The notes under the pieces are model-generated. The model worked only from the letters and a program-made list of their open reading frames with translations. It ran no database searches and was not told the origin of the DNA. The translations under genes and the position numbers were made by a program. Shown here in pieces: positions 58,121 to 64,000 of a DNA stretch of 64,000 nucleotides; the first letter of the stretch is position 1, and each line of letters starts with the position of its first letter. The stretch covers positions 1 to 64,000 of the forward strand of contig JAPPEU010000069.1 of the NCBI GenBank assembly GCA_028875245.1, written 5' to 3'. This DNA is from Chloroflexota bacterium. Its GTDB lineage: Bacteria; Chloroflexota; Anaerolineae; Aggregatilineales; Phototrophicaceae.

Positions 58121-59410
58121 CTATTCGCCGTAAGCGGTATCAGCCACATCCTCGATGAATTGGGCGACCTCTTGCACCGCGTCGGGGTTGGCGACCAGGT
58201 CTTGCAGGCCGGTGAACATGGCGTCGCCGCCGATGGCGCCCGGCGCCAGGTCGGAGCCGTCAAAGGCGACATGGTTGGCGTTGGCGACCATAGCCGCGGC
58301 GGTGCCGTCACAGGGCTCGGCGTAGACATCGGCGGAGACGTTGTAATTGGCTGAGAGCTGTGGTCCCGTTTCCTGGGTCGCGATCAATTCCTGCGCTTCG
58401 GCGCCGGCTATCCAATTCATCCATTCGCGCACTTCGGGCCGGTCGTTGAACATGATGAAGAAATTGCCGCCGAGAACGACCGAGTTGGCGTACATTTCGT
58501 TGATGGTCGGGAATTGGAAGAAGCCGAAATCATCGGGGCAGGTCTGACCCGGGAAGTTGGCTTCGGCGAAGTTGCGCACGAAACTGGCCAAGGGGTAAAT
58601 CCCGGCTTCGCCAGCCATGAACTTGTCGATGGCATCGATGAAACCGGTGGCCAGCGCGCCGTCCGAGCCGCCCCCCAGACGTGTATCGGTGGGCGATACC
58701 GCTTCGGCGAAGTGCTCCAGCGCGCTGATGACGGTGGGATCGGTCCACTCGACTTCATGCGTCACGAAGAGTTTGTGATACATCTCCGGACCGGCGATGT
58801 TGAGGTAGAGATTCTCGAAGAAGTCGGTCAGCGTCCAGCCATCCAAAGCGCCCAGCGACAGGGACGGTATGCCTTCTTCCGCCAGGATATCGAGATACTC
58901 GATGAACGCGTCCCAGGTTGCCGGCGCGTCTTCGCCGATATCCTCGAAGACATCGGTGCGGCGCCAAGCGGTGCTCTTGGAGCTGACGGCGCTGACGATA
59001 CCGTAGAGTTCACCGTCGACCGAGCCGAGGTCAATGAGCGCCTGCCCGTAATTTTCGGCGACGTATTCCATCGTCATGACCGGGTCGTCACCGCTGGTCA
59101 AGGGTATGATCAAGCCTTCGCGCGCCAATTCCGCCATCACGCCGGGGCGCGGCATGGCGGAAATATCGGGCGGGTTGCCGGCGCTTGCCATGATCTGCGG
59201 CAGCAGGTGGCAATCGCGGTCGACAATGTGCTCGACCTCGATGCCGGTCTGCTCGGTGAACACGGCGTTGGCGCCAGCGAAGCCAACGCCTTCAGCGCCG
59301 CCCCAACAAGCAACGATGGTGACTGTAGGGGCATCCTAGGCGATTAAGGTCGCCGGGATAAGCGACATTACGACAAGTACTAGAACCGTAAACAAAGCAA
59401 ACTTGCGCAT
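58121..59410 (-). CDS. Sugar ABC extracellular binding protein, interrupted by an in-frame TAG
   Basis: The real start is the ATG at 59410, preceded by AAAGGAG. It encodes a signal peptide MRKFALFTVLVLVVMSLIPA-TLIA, then a TAG (59336-59338) and, in the same frame, DAPTVTIVACWGGAEG and the rest of a family-1-type solute-binding protein (FTEQTGIEVEHIVD, NPPDISAMPRPG, WTLTDFFENLYLN). The stop lies exactly where cleavage (LIA-x-DAP) is expected, and one C-to-T change from CAG (Gln) would explain it. Without readthrough only internal starts (for example GTG 59263) give a leaderless product of 380 residues. Otherwise the gene is intact, about 429 codons in total. Confidence 0.85.
59336..59338 (-). 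other. In-frame amber codon in the binding-protein gene
   Basis: TAG at codon 25 from ATG 59410. Both sides remain in one frame, with no insertion or deletion. Other genes in the window end normally in TAG, so general TAG reassignment is ruled out. Confidence 0.85.
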
Positions 59411-59456
59411 GAGCTGGCTCCTTTCAAAAGCCTTGATGCGATAGGACTATTTTGGG

Positions 59457-59479
59457 CGGAGACATAATTGCAGTCTCCG
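59457..59479. promoter_or_regulatory. Perfect 7-base inverted repeat in the ABC operon leader
   Basis: CGGAGAC (59457-59463) and GTCTCCG (59473-59479), 9 bases apart, between promoter and start codon; possible operator for a sugar regulator. Confidence 0.4.
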
Positions 59480-59520
59480 AGTGAAGAACAACGGTCGGGA
59501 GATGCCATCTCTTTTATACA

Positions 59521-59549
59521 AGTTTAGCGAATCGTGCCTAATACTGCAA
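59521..59549 (-). promoter_or_regulatory. Candidate promoter of the sugar ABC operon
   Basis: Reverse strand: TTGCAG (59544-59549), 17-base spacer, TAAACT (59521-59526), about 110 bases upstream of the binding-protein ATG. Confidence 0.4.
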
Positions 59550-59582
59550 TTCAGGCGGAATAACTTGCCTGATTAAGATGTA

Positions 59583-60581
59583 TCAGTCTTCCAGCAAGAA
59601 GACGGTGAAGTCCAGGTTGCCGGGCGAGCGGCTGAAGCCGGTCAAGAGGGCGGCGCATTCGGAGCGGTGCTGCGTGCCGTGGTTGACGACGTGGGCGAGG
59701 CAGTGCCAGAGGACGCGGTGGCGCGTTTCATCGCCTTCATAGCTGATGACGCTGCTCAGGTTTTCGTCGCTTAGACCCGCAAAGTAGCGCCAGAATTCCG
59801 CTCGCTCGGTGTTCCAGCGCGCGCGGATGGCGGCGACATCGGGGAAGTTGTCCGGCTGCAGCCATTCGACGTGATTGCCGTCCTCCAAAAGATTGCGCCA
59901 TACGTATTCGGCGTCCATCAAGTGGACGAGCGCGCCGCGCAGGCTGCCCCAGCCGAAGTCGTTCGCCTTTCCCAGTTGCTCGGCTGAAACTCGTTCGGCC
60001 GAGTCAAGTATCTTGTCGTTTGCCCAGTCGTTGTAGCGAAGCAGCAGCTCGATGTCTTCATGTTTGGTCTTGCCGGACCCGCTTGAGCTGATATCGAGTT
60101 CGTTGTAAAACAGCGTCATGTCCATATCGCCGGGCGAATGACCGAAGCCGGTCAAAATGGCGGCGCATTCGGCGCGGTGCTGGGCGCCATGATTGACGAC
60201 GTGCGCGAGCGCCTGCCAGAGAATCCAGTGATGGGTTTTTCCGCCGCGTTCACTGGTATGAATGCGATTGAGGTCTTCATCGGCAAGGGAATCCAGGCAG
60301 CCGCGGGTGACTTCGTTTTGCCGCTCCCAGCGTTCTCTCAGCGCGGCGATATCCGCGAATGACGCGGGGTCGATGACGCCTTCATCTTCGCGGCCGAAGA
60401 GGAAGCTGAACCAGCCGTATTCGGCGTCGAGGATGTGCGCCAGCGCGCCGCGCAGATTGCCCCAGCCGATGTCGTTTGGCGCGACCAGCTGATCGGCCGT
60501 GGCTTGTTCCGCCGCGTTGAGGATGCGCTTGTTCGCCCATTCGTTGTATGCGTAGTAGAGCTTGATGTCTTCGACCTTCAT
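59583..60581 (-). CDS. Tandem double DinB-family protein
   Basis: A 332-residue protein made of two DinB domains of about 155 residues. The ATG at 60581 has GGGAG 8 bases upstream. The halves match clearly: LYYAYNEWANKRILNAAEQ with LLRYNDWANDKILDSAER, GWGNLRGALAHILDAEYGW with GWGSLRGALVHLMDAEYVW, and ALAHVVNHGAQHRAECAAIL with CLAHVVNHGTQHRSECAALL. Each half keeps the three metal-ligand His positions (H in AHILDAE/VHLMDAE, and HVVNHGxQH). DinB proteins usually dimerise, so the fusion may be a built-in dimer. Reaction unknown; thiol-linked transferase activity is known for the family. Confidence 0.87.
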   Translation of the reverse strand: MKVEDIKLYYAYNEWANKRILNAAEQATADQLVAPNDIGWGNLRGALAHILDAEYGWFSFLFGREDEGVIDPASFADIAALRERWERQNEVTRGCLDSLADEDLNRIHTSERGGKTHHWILWQALAHVVNHGAQHRAECAAILTGFGHSPGDMDMTLFYNELDISSSGSGKTKHEDIELLLRYNDWANDKILDSAERVSAEQLGKANDFGWGSLRGALVHLMDAEYVWRNLLEDGNHVEWLQPDNFPDVAAIRARWNTERAEFWRYFAGLSDENLSSVISYEGDETRHRVLWHCLAHVVNHGTQHRSECAALLTGFSRSPGNLDFTVFLLED

Positions 60582-60668
60582 TTGAATCTCCCGCGCCGCT
60601 ATGTTGGTGGAACTTCCCAAGGATATTCGCGTTATACTGGCAGGAGATTCAGCGTTTGGCTATGGTCT

Positions 60669-61472
60669 ATGCCTGTCAATTACGATGAAGCGGTTGACTA
60701 CTATGATGCGACGCGCGGCTTCCGCGACGGGGTGGTCGAGCGTTACCGCGCTGCGCTCCTTGACTGCACGGGCGCGGGCTCTTCCAGCCGCTTTCTCGAG
60801 TTGGGCATCGGCAGCGGGTTGATCGCGGCGCCCTTCCTGCGCGCTTCGGACGATTATGTCGGCATTGATTTGTCACGCGGCATGATGGGACTGATTGGCG
60901 GCAAGCTGGCGGGGGCGCCCGCCCCGCGTCTGGCGCAGGCGGATTGCCGTCATTTGCCTTTTGCCGCCGCGAGCTTTGATGTCATTCAAGCGGTGCGCGT
61001 TTTTCACCATTTGCCCGCTTGGCGCGATTGCATTGATGAGGCGCGGCGTCTGCTGCGGCCGGGCGGCGCCCTGGTCATCGTGGAGAATCTCCCGCCGGCT
61101 GAGGCTGAGCGGCCGCCTTGGGGCATTGTGCAGGACAAATGGGACGAGATTCTGCGCGGCTTGGGCCTGGCTGATGATGGCCATGGCGATGGCATCTGGC
61201 TGACTGATGACAGCATGCGGCGCTATCTGGAATCGACCGGCGCGAGCGTCGACTTCACTGACCTTTTGCGCTTCCTCGAGAAACCGATATCGCCCCGCGT
61301 CATGGTGGAGCGGCGGGCCGCGCGCATGTTCAGCAGCGATTGGCCCATTCCCGCCGCCTTGCACCGAAGGGCAACGCGGGCGCTGAAGGCCTGGCTTGAA
61401 GAAGAATGTGCGGCGCCGGACGAGATGGTCGAGCGAGAGACAATTTTTCGCGCTCTGGTCGCCCGCTGGTAA
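60669..61472 (+). CDS. Class I SAM-dependent methyltransferase
   Basis: A 267-residue soluble methyltransferase. Start ATG 60669 opens MPVNYDEAVDYYDATRGF, typical of UbiE/Methyltransf_11 proteins. SAM-binding motif I is FLELGIGSGLIAAPFL, followed by YVGIDLSRGMM, ADCRHLPFAAASFDVIQA and LLRPGGALVIVEN. The C-terminal 100 residues (RRYLESTGASVDFTDLLRF) are the substrate part. The gene diverges from the DinB gene with a TATACT (60633-60638) between them; the ribosome site is weak. Substrate is unknown; quinone, lipid and small-molecule targets are all possible. Confidence 0.86.
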   Translation: MPVNYDEAVDYYDATRGFRDGVVERYRAALLDCTGAGSSSRFLELGIGSGLIAAPFLRASDDYVGIDLSRGMMGLIGGKLAGAPAPRLAQADCRHLPFAAASFDVIQAVRVFHHLPAWRDCIDEARRLLRPGGALVIVENLPPAEAERPPWGIVQDKWDEILRGLGLADDGHGDGIWLTDDSMRRYLESTGASVDFTDLLRFLEKPISPRVMVERRAARMFSSDWPIPAALHRRATRALKAWLEEECAAPDEMVERETIFRALVARW

Positions 61473-61560
61473 TCGAGAGCGCGGCGCATTGAATTTCTCC
61501 GCGCCCCGAATTATCTACAAAGGGCGGCATGAACGGGCGCAGTAAACCGGAGAGCAGGCG

Positions 61561-62628
61561 ATGGCGGAAGCCCTCTTGAGTTTGGCGGCGATTCTCGTTT
61601 CGGTATTTGTGCTGGCGGTGGTGACAGACAAATTCTTCATCCCCAGCCTGGACGAAATCTCGCGGCGCCTGAAGCTCTCGGATGAAGTGGCCGGCGCGTC
61701 TCTAATGGCGATCGGTTCGTCGGCGCCGGAACTGGCGATCGCCTTGATGGCGCTCTTCACCGCTGGCGGGGCGCACAGCGATGTCGGCATCGGCACGATT
61801 GTCGGCTCGGCCGTCTTCAACATCCTGGTCATCACCGGCGTGTCGGCCGTGGTGGCCGGCGGCTTGCATATTCACATCTTCGCCGTCGGCCGCGATATCA
61901 TCTATTACTTGATCTCCATCCTGTATTTGGGCTTGGTCTTCTTTGACGGGCATGTCTCGCTGATTGAAGCGCTCCTGGGCCTGGTCGGCTATGTGGTCTA
62001 TATGGGCCTGCTCATCGTCTTGAAAGTTCCGAAGGCGGATGTGGACGACGACCTGGCCGCAAACGTTCAAGCGCAGCCGCCGGAAACACAGAAAGTCGCC
62101 GGCTGGCATCATCTGGAGTCCCTGGTCGAGGTGGTATTGCGGGGCGTCACCGGCGCGCCGGAACGGAACTTCGTCCGCGCATTCATCGTATCAATCGCCT
62201 TGATCGTCGCCTTGAGTTACATCCTGGTGGAAGCGACGATCGTCTTCTCGGCCGGCATCGGCATACCGCCGGTGATCGTGGCGCTGACGCTGCTGGCGGC
62301 CGGCACATCGGCGCCGGATCTGATCGCCTCGGTGGATGTGGCGCGCGAAGGGCGGGGCGGCATGGCGGTCGCCAACGCGGTGGGCTCCAACACCTTTGAC
62401 CTGCTGGTGGGCTTGGCGTTGCCCTGGACGATCGCGCTGTCCATCCTGGGTTTGAGCGGGGTCAATGTCGGGACGGAGGACCTGTGGATTTCGATCGGCA
62501 TCCTGGTGTTGACCACCTTGGTGCTCTTCGCCTTTTTGTGGACGGAGCGCGGATTAAGCCGGCGGGAAGGCATTGTGCTGCTGCTGCTTTACGCTGTCTT
62601 TGTCGTCTATACGCTGGCGAACGGCTAG
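61561..62628 (+). CDS. Calcium/sodium (CaCA, YrbG-like) antiporter
   Basis: A 355-residue cation exchanger with about ten TM helices in two inverted halves. The two alpha repeats are clear: MAIGSSAPELAIALMALF with GTIVGSAVFNILVI in the first half, and AAGTSAPDLIASVDVAR with NAVGSNTFDLLVG in the second; the central Glu and Asp residues bind Ca2+/Na+. The cytoplasmic loop (KVPKADVDDDLAANVQ, about 160-195) is short and acidic, with no regulatory Ca domain. GGAGAG lies 9 bases before the ATG. It probably exports Ca2+ against Na+ or H+. Confidence 0.93.
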   Translation: MAEALLSLAAILVSVFVLAVVTDKFFIPSLDEISRRLKLSDEVAGASLMAIGSSAPELAIALMALFTAGGAHSDVGIGTIVGSAVFNILVITGVSAVVAGGLHIHIFAVGRDIIYYLISILYLGLVFFDGHVSLIEALLGLVGYVVYMGLLIVLKVPKADVDDDLAANVQAQPPETQKVAGWHHLESLVEVVLRGVTGAPERNFVRAFIVSIALIVALSYILVEATIVFSAGIGIPPVIVALTLLAAGTSAPDLIASVDVAREGRGGMAVANAVGSNTFDLLVGLALPWTIALSILGLSGVNVGTEDLWISIGILVLTTLVLFAFLWTERGLSRREGIVLLLLYAVFVVYTLANG

Positions 62629-62976
62629 GGCGTTTGAGCGGGCGCGTGAGAAAGACAAATGGGGATAAACTACCGCGGGCGCAATTCACGACTTGGCTCA
62701 CACATGATAACCAACCCGCGAAATGAGAATCTGTAGGGGCGGGACTTGTCTCGCCCGTCGCAGCGCAGGGATGCGTTTTCGGGCGAGCCACCGTCTCGCC
62801 CCTGCGGCTTTCGATAGGATTGGTGATAGATTTAAGTAGGTTCACTAGAATAGAGGGCGCGGAGAGCGCTGTAGGGGTGTCTCGCCGAGACGCCCGCAGG
62901 GTCAAACGCTCCTACAGATCCCATTTGCAGGAACTACTTATGAGTCTGCACGGCGAACAAAGCGTGGGACGGCGAC
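62629..62976. repeat. Repeat-filled intergenic region (extended repeat A, copy 4, and further copies)
   Basis: CTTGGCTCAC (62692) and AGAATCTGTAGGGGCG (62726-62741) form extended copy 4; GGGCGAGCCACCGTCTCGCCCC (62781-62802) matches 2816-2845; TGTAGGGGTGTCTCGCCGAGACGCCC (62870-62895) is another hairpin. A CACAGAGG-like tract (62849-62870) joins them. No gene other than a possible short leader at 62940 is seen. Confidence 0.6.
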
Positions 62977-62990
62977 ATGAGCGAGGGTAG
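62940..62990 (+). CDS. Possible 16-residue leader peptide
   Basis: ATG at 62940 with AGGA 7 bases upstream, reading MSLHGEQSVGRRHERG and stopping at 62988-62990, 14 bases inside the next gene. It has a better ribosome site than the main gene, so it could couple or control its translation. Coding status uncertain. Confidence 0.25.
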   Translation: MSLHGEQSVGRRHERG

Positions 62991-64000
62991 CTGGACGCAG
63001 CGTCATCAGCCGACCGTCGGCATGGATCTGCTGCGGCTGCCGCTGTTGGGGGGGCTGCTGCGCGGTCGATACGGGCGCTTGAGTTTGCAGCTGCTGCTGA
63101 GCGCCGGCGCGTTGGCATTGGTGATTGACGGCTTCGTCGGTCCGGAATCGGCGGCGCGCAATCTGGCGACGGTCGCGCCCTGGGTGCATCTGCGCGGGTT
63201 CGCTGTGCTCGCGCTGCTGCTGGCGGGCAATCTCTTTTGCATGGGCTGCCCATTTACGCTGCCGCGTACACTGGCGAAACGGCTTTCGCGCCGGGGCGGG
63301 CGCTTTCCCCAGCGGCTGCGCAACAAATGGCTGGCGATTTTCAGTTTGTTCGCGCTTTTCTTCGCTTACGAGTATCTCGACTTGTGGGCCAGCCCCTGGC
63401 TGACCGCCTGGCTGATCCTCGGCTACTTCCTCGCGTCCTTCCTGCTGGAAGCGCTGTTCGCCGAGTCAGCCTTCTGCAAATATGTTTGTCCGCTGGGTTC
63501 CTTCAACATGGTCTATTCGACGCTCTCGCCGACGCGGATCGCGGTCAAATCGCCCGCCGTCTGCGCCAGCTGCGTCGGGCATGAATGCGTCAACGGGCGT
63601 TACGCGCCACAGCCGACGATTCGCCTGGATGCCATCGCCATCGACGGCGGCGAAGCGATGCGGCAGCTGCGGGTAGAGCATGGTCCAGCCGGCGCGCTCG
63701 GTTGCGGCACGGAATTATTCGCGCCGCAGATGCGCGGCAACATGGATTGTACGATGTGCCTCGATTGCGTGCGCGCTTGCCCGCATGACAACGTCAGCCT
63801 GTTCACGCGCGCCTCCGGGGCTGAATTGAGCCGGCCGGACAGTTGGCCGCGGCGCTGGGACTTGTCGCTGCTGGTCATCGCCCTGGCCTTCATGGGGCTG
63901 TCAAACGCTTTCGGCATGATACCGCCCTATTACGCGCTGCAGGAAAGACTGGCGCTGGATCTGGGCGTCAGCAGCGAATTTGTGGCGCTGCTGCTGATCT
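62977..64000 (+). CDS. Polyferredoxin-type membrane protein (NapH/CcoG-like), right end cut
   Basis: At least 341 residues are visible; the frame runs off the window. The ATG is at 62977. Five or six TM helices alternate with cysteine clusters: FCMGC (C88, C91), CKYVC (C167, C171), CASCVGHEC (C196, C199, C204) and CTMCLDCVRACP (C258, C261, C264, C268), the last a textbook 4Fe-4S motif. This is the layout of NapH/NosR/CcoG-type electron-transfer membrane proteins. Electrons probably pass from quinol to an external reductase or into cofactor assembly; the next gene is needed to tell. Length already equals typical NapH and continues, so a C-terminal domain follows. Confidence 0.8.
   Translation, partial: MSEGSWTQRHQPTVGMDLLRLPLLGGLLRGRYGRLSLQLLLSAGALALVIDGFVGPESAARNLATVAPWVHLRGFAVLALLLAGNLFCMGCPFTLPRTLAKRLSRRGGRFPQRLRNKWLAIFSLFALFFAYEYLDLWASPWLTAWLILGYFLASFLLEALFAESAFCKYVCPLGSFNMVYSTLSPTRIAVKSPAVCASCVGHECVNGRYAPQPTIRLDAIAIDGGEAMRQLRVEHGPAGALGCGTELFAPQMRGNMDCTMCLDCVRACPHDNVSLFTRASGAELSRPDSWPRRWDLSLLVIALAFMGLSNAFGMIPPYYALQERLALDLGVSSEFVALLLI

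Noticed and set aside
58121-59410. Genome-wide reassignment of TAG to an amino acid
   Set aside because: Several intact genes in the window end in TAG at the family's normal length (for example the dehydratase, VOC and SPFH genes).
1-64000. CRISPR array, tRNA, rRNA, insertion sequence or prophage
   Set aside because: I saw no evenly spaced direct repeats with spacers, no T-arm plus acceptor patterns, no transposase, integrase or phage structural motifs; the scan was by eye, so a single tRNA could still be missed.

Overview
The window looks like a piece of a chromosome from the Chloroflexota, most likely an Anaerolineae-type bacterium. I infer this from the GC-rich coding style, large membrane-anchored TPR and kinase-like proteins, a Wzx-type flippase fused to a YfhO-like protein, SpoVS in a non-spore-former setting, and many short hairpin repeats of the TGTAGGGGCG type between genes. 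No rRNA, tRNA, CRISPR array, transposase or phage gene was seen. About fifty genes can be supported.

Layout. 1-7 kb: end of a nucleoside/sugar-type ABC cassette (ATPase at 530-2026), a lipoprotein, an AadA-like nucleotidyltransferase, a two-gene catabolic operon (enolase-superfamily enzyme plus PLP dehydratase) and a Wzz-like protein. 7.2-15.5 kb: an accessory stretch with AT-rich blocks holding a DUF4365 nuclease-like protein with an unknown partner, a type IIG restriction-modification enzyme, and a two-gene type II-like R-M pair, interleaved with native GC-rich genes. 15.5-30.4 kb: housekeeping and stress genes (htpG, VOC proteins, pncC, Uma2, DinB), two paralogous TPR membrane proteins, an aldo/keto reductase, DUF1028, a GT39-like transferase, and a small membrane protein/NfeD/SPFH group. 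30.4-33.2 kb: a third AT-rich R-M gene, a single-chain HsdR_N-HsdM-HsdS fusion. 33.2-47.5 kb: a 1424-residue atypical kinase, the YfhO-Wzx fusion, a copper-chaperone-like lipoprotein with a His-rich membrane partner, a degenerate PP2C-like membrane protein and a ThuA-like protein. 47.7-51.2 kb: dolichol-phosphate-mannose-synthase-like GT2, transketolase and spoVS. 51.6-59.4 kb: a double-VWA membrane protein facing a sugar ABC operon (binding protein, two permeases, beta-helix protein). 59.5-64 kb: a double DinB protein, a methyltransferase, a Ca/Na exchanger and a polyferredoxin-type membrane protein running off the right edge.

The most notable points are these. The MalG-type permease carries about 240 extra residues with cadherin/VCBS-like repeats in its first external loop. 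The binding-protein gene of the same operon has an in-frame TAG exactly at the predicted signal-peptide cleavage site. Three unrelated restriction-modification loci lie within 26 kb, one with an AT-rich specificity domain inside a GC-rich gene. A DUF4365 plus unknown-protein pair is a candidate defence module. The atypical kinase and degenerate phosphatase are both single-pass membrane proteins with extracytoplasmic beta domains and could form a signalling pair. The intergenic space is dominated by at least three short repeat families, one of which supplies a stop codon.
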